Of a DNA stretch of 64,000 nt, positions 57,028 to 64,000 are shown piece by piece. The stretch lies in the NCBI GenBank assembly GCA_008363385.1, contig RHKY01000010.1, forward strand, positions 1 through 64,000, in the 5' to 3' direction. The notes below the pieces were generated by a model, which was not told the origin of the DNA, ran no database searches, and was given only the letters and a program-made list of their open reading frames with translations. The stretch's first letter is position 1. The number at the start of each line of letters is the position of its first letter. This stretch comes from Acidobacteriota bacterium. Lineage in GTDB: Bacteria > Acidobacteriota > Thermoanaerobaculia > UBA5066. The translations under genes and the position numbers were made by a program.

Positions 57028-59763
57028 GTGACCGAGGAAGCCCGCACGGGGTCGCTGCCGGGGGGCGAGCCGGAGCGCGAAGGGTCCATCCGGATCTTCG
57101 CGCCGGGGGCGGAGATCGGCTCGCGGTACGAGGTCCGGCGTGTGCTGGGCCGGGGCGGGTCGGCGGTCGTGTACGGGGTCTTCGACCGGGAGCTTCGGCG
57201 CGACGTGGCGCTGAAGGTGCTCCGGTCGGACCGGATGGACGAGGCGGCGCTGAAGCGGTTCCGGCGGGAGGCCGCCGTGGCGCGCGACGCCGACAGCCCG
57301 CTCCTGGCCCGCGTGTTCGACATCGGGCGGGTCGGCGAGACGGTCTTCCTGACGATGGAGGAGGTCGTCGGCGAGTCGCTCCGCGACCGGCTCGCGCGCG
57401 GGCCGCTCCCCGAGGAGGAGGCCGTCGCCCTGGCGTCGTCGGTCCTGCGCGCGCTCGCCGTCCTCCACGCGCGGGGGGTCGTCCACCGCGACGTCAAGCC
57501 GGGGAACATCCTCCTCCCCGAGTCCGGGGGGCTGAAGCTGGCGGACTTCGGCCTGGCTCGCCGGTGGGAGGGGGACGAGAGCCGCGCGACGGAGACCGAC
57601 GGGCTCGTCGGGACGGTCGAGTACCTCTCGCCCGAGCAGGCGCTCGGGCACGACGTGGACGCGCGGACCGACCTCTACGCCCTGGGCGTCCTCCTGTTCG
57701 AGATGCTGACCGGGAGGCTCCCGTTCCCGGGGAAGACGCCGCTCGGTGTCCTGGCGTCGCGGCTCTCCGAGCCGGCTCCGGACGTCCGCGAGGTCCGGCC
57801 GAGGACGCCCGCGTGGCTCGCGTCCGTGATCGCGCGGCTCCTGGAGAAGGACCCGGACCGGAGGTACGCCTCGGCCGAGGCGGTCCTGCACGACCTGGAG
57901 ACGCACCGGGCCTCCCGCCGGCCGTTCCGCGGCGCCGTGTGGCGCCGGCTGGCCGCCGTCGGGGCCACCGTCGCCTTCCTCGCGGGGCTCGGCCTCGTGG
58001 CGGCCTCGTACGCCCGGCGTCCACGGCTGGCCCAGCTCCTCCCGCTCACCTCCTGGGGCGCCGCGGCGGTGGACCCCCGGGGCCGGACCCTCTGGACGCG
58101 CGACGACCTCCAGCCGGGGGAGTCCGCCGTCCCGCTGCGGATGGCCGGTCGTCCCGGCCTGGACGTGGCGGCGATCCCCCGGGCGCCCTTCGACTTCGAC
58201 CAGGACCGCGCCCACCGTCTCCAGGTCCTGGACGGCGCGACGGGACGGGCCCTGTTCGAGTTCCCCCTCCCGCGGGGGGCCCCGGACTACCCGGACTTCT
58301 CGCCGGTCTTCAAGCCCCACCGGATGAGCGCGGTCGACCTGGACGGGGACGGGGCCGACGAGGTGGTCGTCACAGAGAACCACGTCCCGTACTGGCCCTG
58401 CTACACGATGGTCTGCGAGCCTGCGCTCCGCAGGGCGTGGATCGTCTGGTACGGGTCCGGGAGCCACCACCTGCTCGGGGCCCTCGACCTGGACGGCGAC
58501 GGGCGGAAGGAGCTGATCCTCTCCGGCCTGAACAACCGGATGGGCTGGCACGCGGACTTCGCGGCCCTCCGGGTGCCGCCCTGGAGCGCGAGCATCGGCC
58601 GGTCGGCCGCCGTGCCCGCCCAGGCGTTCTCCCCCGACCGGACGCGGAGCTGGGCGCCGTCCCCGGCCCTCCTCTGGTACGCCCTCGGCCCGCCGCCGAA
58701 CGTGCCGATGGCCGGGAGCGACGTGAAGCTCGACGTGGAACGGCGGGCGATCCGCGTCCCGGTCCTGGGCGGGGGCGCCTTCGAGCTGGGCCTCGACGGC
58801 TTCGAGAAGGGGATCGGCGGCGGCGACGTCGCCGTCCGGGCCGCGAGCCGCGAGCGGGCCTACGCGCGGCTCCGGGACGTCACGCAGCTGTCGGGAGGGG
58901 GGCACCGGGCGGCGGCGGTCGGGGCGGCGCGCGAGGCGCTCTCGCATGCCGAGGCCGCTTCCGACCGCCCCCTGGCCGACTGGGCGCGGCGCGTCCTGGG
59001 GAGGACCCTGGCCGCCGACGGGCGCGTTCCCGAGGCGGTGGCGCTGTTCGAGCAGGCCTCGCGCGACCCGCAGGCCGGGCGCGACGCGGCCTTCGACGCC
59101 GCGACCGCCTTTCACTTGAACGGCGACCTGCCCCTGGCGGCGGAGTGGTACCGGCGGGGCCTGACGCCCGGCGGCGAGGCCGAGTACGGGCGGATGAAGT
59201 ACGAGTTCCTCGAGGGGCTCCTCTTCGCGCTGACCGAGATGGGGCGCCCCGACGAGGCCCGCCGCCGGATCGAGGAGTTCGCCGCCGCCTCTCTGCTGAC
59301 CGGGATCGGAGACCTCGCGATGTACCGCGCCTACGTGGCCTGGCGGTCCGGCGCGGCCCTCCCGGCGGTGGCCCGCCTCCTCCCCGGGAACACCGACCTC
59401 TTCCGCTACTGGGAGCTGGAGGTGCGCCTGGCCTCGGGGGAGGACCCGGCGACGCTCCTCGGGCTCGTCCGGGAGGACGCCCGGCGCGCCTCCGAGACGC
59501 GGGTCCTCCTGCAGTCGCTCGAGGCGGAGCTGCTGCGCCTTACCAGCCGGGGGAACGAGGCGCTGGCCCTCTCGCGCGAGGCGTTCGAGAAGGCGCGTGT
59601 CCGGCGCGAGCTCTCGGTCGCGGACCGCGCCCACTTCGACCTCGTCGTCGAGAGGTACGCCCGGGCGGCCGCAGGCGCAGGGCGGCCGGACGAGGCCGCC
59701 AGGGCCCGCGCGGCGTGGACGGCCGTGGCGTGGCGGCCGGTCCCGCGATCGCCCCGATCGTGA
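57028..59763 (+). CDS. transmembrane Ser/Thr protein kinase with FG-GAP-like and TPR sensor half
   Basis: Read from a GTG at 57028 after GGGAGGAGC; an upstream in-frame start at 56902 has no support. About 911 residues. The kinase domain shows GRGGSAVVYG, VALKVL, HRDVKPGNILL, ADFGLAR and GTVEYLSPEQA, all residues needed for activity. A single transmembrane helix follows (VGATVAFLAGLGLVAASYA). The outer half starts with two FG-GAP-like calcium motifs (AVDLDGDGADEVVV, ALDLDGDGRKELIL), then TPR-like helices (VLGRTLAADGRVPEAVALFEQAS, LLFALTEMGRPDEARRRIEEFA). A receptor kinase with periplasmic sensing is likely; targets could include the FHA regulator at 48.7 kb. Confidence 0.88.
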   Translation: MTEEARTGSLPGGEPEREGSIRIFAPGAEIGSRYEVRRVLGRGGSAVVYGVFDRELRRDVALKVLRSDRMDEAALKRFRREAAVARDADSPLLARVFDIGRVGETVFLTMEEVVGESLRDRLARGPLPEEEAVALASSVLRALAVLHARGVVHRDVKPGNILLPESGGLKLADFGLARRWEGDESRATETDGLVGTVEYLSPEQALGHDVDARTDLYALGVLLFEMLTGRLPFPGKTPLGVLASRLSEPAPDVREVRPRTPAWLASVIARLLEKDPDRRYASAEAVLHDLETHRASRRPFRGAVWRRLAAVGATVAFLAGLGLVAASYARRPRLAQLLPLTSWGAAAVDPRGRTLWTRDDLQPGESAVPLRMAGRPGLDVAAIPRAPFDFDQDRAHRLQVLDGATGRALFEFPLPRGAPDYPDFSPVFKPHRMSAVDLDGDGADEVVVTENHVPYWPCYTMVCEPALRRAWIVWYGSGSHHLLGALDLDGDGRKELILSGLNNRMGWHADFAALRVPPWSASIGRSAAVPAQAFSPDRTRSWAPSPALLWYALGPPPNVPMAGSDVKLDVERRAIRVPVLGGGAFELGLDGFEKGIGGGDVAVRAASRERAYARLRDVTQLSGGGHRAAAVGAAREALSHAEAASDRPLADWARRVLGRTLAADGRVPEAVALFEQASRDPQAGRDAAFDAATAFHLNGDLPLAAEWYRRGLTPGGEAEYGRMKYEFLEGLLFALTEMGRPDEARRRIEEFAAASLLTGIGDLAMYRAYVAWRSGAALPAVARLLPGNTDLFRYWELEVRLASGEDPATLLGLVREDARRASETRVLLQSLEAELLRLTSRGNEALALSREAFEKARVRRELSVADRAHFDLVVERYARAAAGAGRPDEAARARAAWTAVAWRPVPRSPRS

Positions 59764-59872
59764 CCGGGATCACCCTGGAGGGATCGGCAAGGCCGGAAAG
59801 GGTATCCTCGGGACGGCTTTCCGCCCCGCGGGGTGACGGCTGGAGGTGCCTCCCACGGGTGATGGACCACGG

Positions 59873-62623
59873 ATGACCGAACCGACCGCTCCGCCCTTCG
59901 TCCCGGGCGCCCGCGTCGGGCGATACCGCCTCGTTTCCGTCATCGGGAAGGGGGGGATGGGCGAGGTGTTCCGGGCGGAGGACACGGTCCTCGGGCGCGT
60001 CGTCGCCGTCAAGGTGCTCCCCGCCGAGATGGTGGCCACCCCGGAGCGGCGCCTGCGGTTCGAGCAGGAGGCGCGGCTGACGGCCTCGCTCTCGCACCCG
60101 AACGTCGTCCAGGTCCACGACGTGGGCGAGGCCGAGGGGATCCCGTACGTCGTCCAGGAGTTCGTCGACGGCGAGAGCCTGGAGGACGTCGTGGGTCGCG
60201 GGACCCCGCCGCCCGGGCTCGTCGTCTCGTGGTGCGCTCAGGCGGCCGAGGGGCTGGCCGCGGCCCACGCGGCCGGGATCCTCCACCGCGACGTCAAGCC
60301 GGGGAACCTCCTCCTCGGCAAGGACGGCCGGGTCCGGATCGTCGACTTCGGCCTGGCCACCCTCGACCCCGCCCGTAGCGGCCAGAGCCGCCCGGGGCTG
60401 ACGGTGGAGGGGATCGTCCTCGGCACGCCTCACTACATGTCGCCGGAGCAGGCGGCTGGCAAGAAGCTGGACGGCAGGACCGACGTCTTCTCCCTCGGCG
60501 TCGTCCTGTACGAGCTGCTCACGGGCGCTCGCCCGTTCGAGGGGGACTCGGCCATCGACGTCCTCCACGCCATCGTGCACACGCCCTACCCGCCGGCCGG
60601 CGAGGGTCCGGGAGCCGTCCCCACCGTGGTGGCGGAGGTCGTCGACCGGGCGCTCCAGAAGAAGCCGGAGGACCGGTACGCCTCGGCGCAGGAGATGGCC
60701 GAGGCGCTCGACCGCCTGCTGGAGACCGCCGACCTTCCGGGGACCCCTCCCCGCCGCCGGAGCCTGTCGCCGACCGGCTCGTTCCCGCCGGTCGGGGGCG
60801 TGGACTCGCGGACGCAGCGGATCGAGACGGGCCGGCCTCCCCGCCTCCCGCTCCTCCTGGCGGCCGGGGGCGCGGTCCTCGTCCTGGCGGTCCTGGTGGG
60901 GCTGTTCGTGGCGAGGCAGGGCGGCGAGGGGGACGGGAGGAGCACCGCCGAGCCTCCGCGGCCGGTCCAGGTGACGACGTGGACCGGGCTGGACGTCTTC
61001 CCCGCGTTCACGCCGGACGGCGGGTCGCTCGTCTACTCCTCGAACCAGTCCGGGAAGTTCGAGATCTACCGCCGGCCCCTTTCGCCGGGCGGCCGCGAGA
61101 TGGCGCTGACGAGCGACGGGCTCGAGAACCTCCAGCCGGCCGTCTCGCCGGACGGGGCGACCGTCGCCTACCACTCGAAGAAGCGGGGCGGGATCTGGCT
61201 CGTCCCGGCCACCGGCGGGGCCCCGCGGCAGCTGTCGAGCTTCGGCTCGAGGCCAACGTACACGCCCGACGGCGCCCTCGTCGTCTTCGAGACCGACCCG
61301 GTCGTCGACCTCTCGGCCAGCGCCTACGGCGCCCTGCCCCCCTCGGTCCTCTGGACGGTGCCGAGCGCCGGCGGCCGGCCCACGCCGCTCACCGAGGCGG
61401 GGCGCCCCGCGGGCGGGCACGGCGCCCCGCACGTCTCGCCCGACGGCGAGTGGGTGGCCTTCTCGGTCTACAGCCGCGACAGGGCCGCGATCTGGGGCCT
61501 CTCGCTGAAGACGCGCCAGCTCGTCGAGCTCTCGGGCGGGAAGGGCTGGAGGCTCGACCCCGTCTGGGGCCGCGGCGGCGACGAGATCTACTACGGCGGC
61601 GTCTCGGAGGCTCACACCTCGGGCCTGTACCGCCGGCGCTTCGACGCGAAGAAGGGGCAGCCGGCGGGCGACGAGGAGGAGCTGGCCAACTTCGGCTCCT
61701 GGCGGTCGAAGCACCTGGCGCTCTCGCCGGACGGGCGGAGCCTGGCCTACTCCTCGCTCCAGATGTCGAGCAACCTCTGGCTGAGGACGCTCGACCCCGC
61801 GACCGCGATGCCCGTCGGCGAGCCGGTCCGCCTGACGCAGGAGTCGGGGCGCAACTCGCGCCCGGCCTTCTCGCCGGACGGGCGGACGATCGCCTTCACC
61901 AAGTGGCGCCTCGGCTCCACGCAGGACGTCTGGACGGTCGACGTGGACGGGAAGAACCCGGTCCAGCGGACGACCGACCCCGCCGACGACGACTTCCCCG
62001 AGTGGATGCCGGACGGCAAGCGCCTGGCGTTCGTCTCGAGGCGGACAGGGACCTTCGCGTTCTTCACCGTCGACCTCGAGACGGGGAAGGAGACGCTCCT
62101 CTCGGACCCCGGCCCCGACACCGACTTCCTGCGGCTCTCGCGAGACGGGAAGCGCTACTCGTACCACTCCAGCCGGGGCGGACGGACGTTCAACGTCTTC
62201 GTCGGCGAGGTCGGCGGCGGGCCGGCCCGGCAGATCACGTTCGACGCGGAGATGGCCGCGTTCGCCAACTGGTCGCCGGACGGCAAGCTCCTGGCCATCG
62301 AGGTCAAGCGGGGCGAGCACGTCCAGATCGGCGTCGTCCCCTCCGACGGCGGGCCGGTCGAGGTGCTGACGTCCGAGCCGGGGCAGGCGTGGCCCTACAG
62401 CTTCTCGCCGGACGGGGACAAGATCGCGTTCGTGGCGCTCCGGGACGGCATCTGGAACGCCTACTGGGTGTCGAGGTCGACGAAGAAGATCGTGAAGCTC
62501 TCGGACAACGACCGGATCAGCGCCTACCTCCGGTACGTGGAGTGGTCCCCGGACGGGAGCCGCGTCGTCGCCGAGTTCTCGGAGACGACCGGGAACGTCT
62601 GGATGCTGACGAACCTGCGGTAG
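59873..62623 (+). CDS. transmembrane Ser/Thr protein kinase with TolB-like beta-propeller
   Basis: A 916-residue receptor kinase. The cytoplasmic kinase domain has IGKGGMGEVF, VVAVKVL, HRDVKPGNLLL, VDFGLAT and GTPHYMSPEQA, all intact. After a Pro/Arg/Ser-rich linker a transmembrane helix (LLLAAGGAVLVLAVLVGLFVA) leads to a WD40/TolB-type propeller with repeated SPDG motifs (FTPDGGSLVYSS, SPDGATVAYHS, SPDGRTIAFTK, SPDGKLLAIE, SPDGDKIAFVA). This layout is especially common in Acidobacteriota. The start ATG 59873 is chosen because it leads straight into the domain; its ribosome-binding site is weak. It lies 110 bases after the previous kinase. Confidence 0.93.
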   Translation: MTEPTAPPFVPGARVGRYRLVSVIGKGGMGEVFRAEDTVLGRVVAVKVLPAEMVATPERRLRFEQEARLTASLSHPNVVQVHDVGEAEGIPYVVQEFVDGESLEDVVGRGTPPPGLVVSWCAQAAEGLAAAHAAGILHRDVKPGNLLLGKDGRVRIVDFGLATLDPARSGQSRPGLTVEGIVLGTPHYMSPEQAAGKKLDGRTDVFSLGVVLYELLTGARPFEGDSAIDVLHAIVHTPYPPAGEGPGAVPTVVAEVVDRALQKKPEDRYASAQEMAEALDRLLETADLPGTPPRRRSLSPTGSFPPVGGVDSRTQRIETGRPPRLPLLLAAGGAVLVLAVLVGLFVARQGGEGDGRSTAEPPRPVQVTTWTGLDVFPAFTPDGGSLVYSSNQSGKFEIYRRPLSPGGREMALTSDGLENLQPAVSPDGATVAYHSKKRGGIWLVPATGGAPRQLSSFGSRPTYTPDGALVVFETDPVVDLSASAYGALPPSVLWTVPSAGGRPTPLTEAGRPAGGHGAPHVSPDGEWVAFSVYSRDRAAIWGLSLKTRQLVELSGGKGWRLDPVWGRGGDEIYYGGVSEAHTSGLYRRRFDAKKGQPAGDEEELANFGSWRSKHLALSPDGRSLAYSSLQMSSNLWLRTLDPATAMPVGEPVRLTQESGRNSRPAFSPDGRTIAFTKWRLGSTQDVWTVDVDGKNPVQRTTDPADDDFPEWMPDGKRLAFVSRRTGTFAFFTVDLETGKETLLSDPGPDTDFLRLSRDGKRYSYHSSRGGRTFNVFVGEVGGGPARQITFDAEMAAFANWSPDGKLLAIEVKRGEHVQIGVVPSDGGPVEVLTSEPGQAWPYSFSPDGDKIAFVALRDGIWNAYWVSRSTKKIVKLSDNDRISAYLRYVEWSPDGSRVVAEFSETTGNVWMLTNLR

Positions 62624-62646
62624 GGCCCGGCGCCCCCGCCCGGAAC

Positions 62647-63615
62647 GTGCCCGAGCTCCCCGACATCGAGGCCTACGTCGAGGCGGTCTCCGCGAGAGTG
62701 CGGGGACGGCGCCTCCTCGGCGTCCGGCTGGCGAGCCCCTTCCTCCTCCGCTCGGCCGAGCCGCCGCTCTCTACGGCCTTCGGCCGTACGGTGGCCTCGG
62801 TGTTCCGCGCGGGGAAGCGGGTCGTCCTGGGCCTCGACGGGGACCTCTTCCTCGTCCTCCACCTGAGGATCGCGGGGCGCCTCCACTGGAAGGACGCGGG
62901 GGCGAAGGTGCCCGGGAGGACCGGGCTCGCCGCGTTCGACTTCGACTCCGGGACGCTGCTGCTGACCGAGGCGGGGACGAAGAGGCGGGCCTCGCTCCAC
63001 CTCCTCTCCGGACCGGACGCGCTCGCGGCCCACGTCCCCGCGGGCCTCGAGCCGCTCGGGGCGAGCCGCGAGGAGACCGCCGCGGCGCTGCGGCGCGAGA
63101 ACCACACGCTGAAGCGGGCGCTGACCGACCCGCACCTCTTCAGCGGGATCGGCAACGCCTACTCGGACGAGGTCCTCCACGCGGCCCGCCTCTCGCCCGT
63201 CGCCCTCACGCACCGGCTGACGGACGAGGAGGTGGCGCGGCTCCACGAGGCGATCCTGTCGGTCCTCGGCTCGTGGCGGGACCGGCTCGTCTCGGAGGCC
63301 CGCGAGCGGTTCCCCGAGAAGGTGACGGCGTTCCGCGAGGGGATGTCCGTCCACGGGCGGTTCGGCCAGCCGTGCCCCGCGTGCGGGACGAGCGTCCAGC
63401 GGATCGCCCACGCGGAGAACGAGGCGAACTACTGCCCGGCGTGCCAGACGGGCGGACGGCTCCTGGCCGACCGGGCGCTCTCGCGCCTGCTGAAGGGTGA
63501 CTGGCCGCGGTCGGTCGAGGAGCTGGAGGCGCGGAAGCGCTCGGCCGCGGAGGGCGTCACGACCCCTCCGGCCCGCCGCCCCCGGGGGCGCCCTCCTCGC
63601 GGCGGACGAGCCTGA
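62647..63615 (+). CDS. Fpg/Nei-family DNA glycosylase
   Basis: A 322-residue base-excision repair enzyme from GTG 62647. After removal of the first residue the chain begins PELPDIEAY, giving the catalytic N-terminal Pro and Glu; Lys57 lies in RAGKRVVL. The helix-two-turn-helix region is HLFSGIGNAYSDEVLHAARLSP, and the C-terminal zinc finger is CPACG...NYCPACQTGGR. It removes oxidised bases and nicks the strand at the abasic site. PELPDIE is closer to Nei-like and mixed Fpg/Nei proteins than to classic MutM (PELPEVE), so substrate range is uncertain. The Arg/Pro-rich tail overlaps the end of the next gene, which is on the other strand. Confidence 0.93.
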   Translation: MPELPDIEAYVEAVSARVRGRRLLGVRLASPFLLRSAEPPLSTAFGRTVASVFRAGKRVVLGLDGDLFLVLHLRIAGRLHWKDAGAKVPGRTGLAAFDFDSGTLLLTEAGTKRRASLHLLSGPDALAAHVPAGLEPLGASREETAAALRRENHTLKRALTDPHLFSGIGNAYSDEVLHAARLSPVALTHRLTDEEVARLHEAILSVLGSWRDRLVSEARERFPEKVTAFREGMSVHGRFGQPCPACGTSVQRIAHAENEANYCPACQTGGRLLADRALSRLLKGDWPRSVEELEARKRSAAEGVTTPPARRPRGRPPRGGRA

Positions 63616-64000
63616 CGACGAGGGCGAGGAGGAGGACGACGGCCCCGGCGAGGACGCCCCAGAAGACGAGGCGCGGGACGTCGGGCCCCTCGGCCCGCTC
63701 GGACGGGGCTTCCGCGGTCCCCAGGGAGAGCTCGTGGGCCGGGGCTCCGAGGAGGCGCGGGGCCAGGAGCGCCAGGTCGTACCGGGGCGCCGGCAGGCCG
63801 TCCTTGCCGTAGAGGAGCGTCAGGCTCCCGGTGCCTTCGCGGAAGAAGCGCAGGCGCCGCCCGGGGAGCTGGAGCTTCGGCGCCTCGAGGGGGAGCGGGC
63901 TGTTGTCGCCGTCGTCGACGACGAGGAGCGCCTCGGCCGACGGCAGCGGGGGGAGCGAGAGCGAGAGCGGCGGCGCCTCCGTCTCGGGGTCCGCGTGTCG
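63557..64000 (-). CDS. DUF3999-like membrane protein, N-terminus cut by window edge
   Basis: On the minus strand 147 codons are open from the right edge to a TGA at 63557. The sequence FFREGTGSLTLLYGKDGLPAPRYDLALLAPRLLGAPAHELSLG matches the C-terminal block of DUF3999 proteins, and it ends with a transmembrane helix (LVFWGVLAGAVVLLLALVVRLV) and a short basic/Gly-rich tail. DUF3999 proteins are secreted or membrane-anchored beta-rich proteins of unknown function. The start lies outside the window. Its 3' end overlaps the glycosylase gene by 59 bases in convergent orientation. Confidence 0.75.
   Translation of the reverse strand, partial: RHADPETEAPPLSLSLPPLPSAEALLVVDDGDNSPLPLEAPKLQLPGRRLRFFREGTGSLTLLYGKDGLPAPRYDLALLAPRLLGAPAHELSLGTAEAPSERAEGPDVPRLVFWGVLAGAVVLLLALVVRLVRREEGAPGGGGPEGS

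Noticed and set aside
59540-62320. A 926-codon minus-strand frame
   Set aside because: It lies opposite the kinase with intact catalytic motifs and SPDG repeats; its composition marks it as a shadow.

Overview
The window is very GC-rich (about 70% by eye), with tightly packed genes, many GTG/TTG starts and many 1-4 base gene overlaps. Its content is a Gram-negative cell envelope pathway (lpxB, lpxD, waaA, a LpxL-type acyltransferase), serine/threonine kinases carrying TolB-like or FG-GAP/TPR sensor halves, a fused KorA, hydrogenase maturation genes, IPTL-CTERM and dockerin-like secreted proteins, and Gloeo/Verruco beta-propeller repeats. This combination suggests an Acidobacteriota-like bacterium (perhaps Thermoanaerobaculia). 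That placement is inference; no rRNA or phylogenetic marker is present.

Layout. 1-6.4 kb (minus): an ECF sigma factor overlapping a zinc-finger/TPR candidate anti-sigma factor, then a hypothetical protein, a small secreted protein, a trypsin-like protease and a secreted protein cut by the window edge. 6.5-6.9 kb: a PilZ protein. 7.0-9.7 kb (minus): a two-gene 2-oxoacid:ferredoxin oxidoreductase, divergent from a TetR regulator coupled to a small Cys-rich protein. 10.9-20.6 kb (minus): an alpha/beta hydrolase, a pectate-lyase-like secreted protein and a giant SBBP/BNR/choice-of-anchor surface protein. 20.6-24.4 kb: a recombination scar and a 14-repeat secreted propeller protein with a dockerin-like tail. 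24.4-33.5 kb (minus): an 11-gene lipid A/acyl-chain operon, preceded by an IPTL-CTERM gene. 34.5-40.3 kb (plus): waaA, hypF, hypD, hypE. 40.5-45.5 kb (plus): a subtilisin-like protease whose signal peptide is out of frame at a (TC)11 tract, then a tandemly duplicated 1.3 kb unit. 45.6-46.6 kb (minus): a MazEF-type toxin-antitoxin pair next to remnants of a nucleotidyltransferase system. 46.6-50.6 kb: a DinB-like protein, a MscS-cNMP channel and an FHA/GAF/AAA+ regulator. 50.9-56.8 kb (minus): a dockerin-tail protein, a Calx-beta/papain-like secreted protein and its partner. 57.0-63.6 kb (plus): two receptor-type kinases and an Fpg/Nei glycosylase. 63.6 kb to the end (minus): the C-terminus of a DUF3999-like protein.

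Most striking system: the 24379-33467 operon joins LpxB and LpxD to a private chain-elongation set: a FabZ-like dehydratase, an active ketosynthase, a Cys-less ketosynthase partner, an AcpXL-like carrier protein and a FabL-like Y-x6-K reductase. It also encodes a DUF374 protein, a LpxL-type acyltransferase and two unknown membrane proteins. It looks like a dedicated unit that makes a special acyl chain and places it on lipid A or another envelope lipid. The second main find is the dinucleotide tract that puts the protease signal peptide out of frame, a candidate phase-variation switch. There are no tRNA or rRNA genes, no CRISPR arrays and no intact transposases that I can see.
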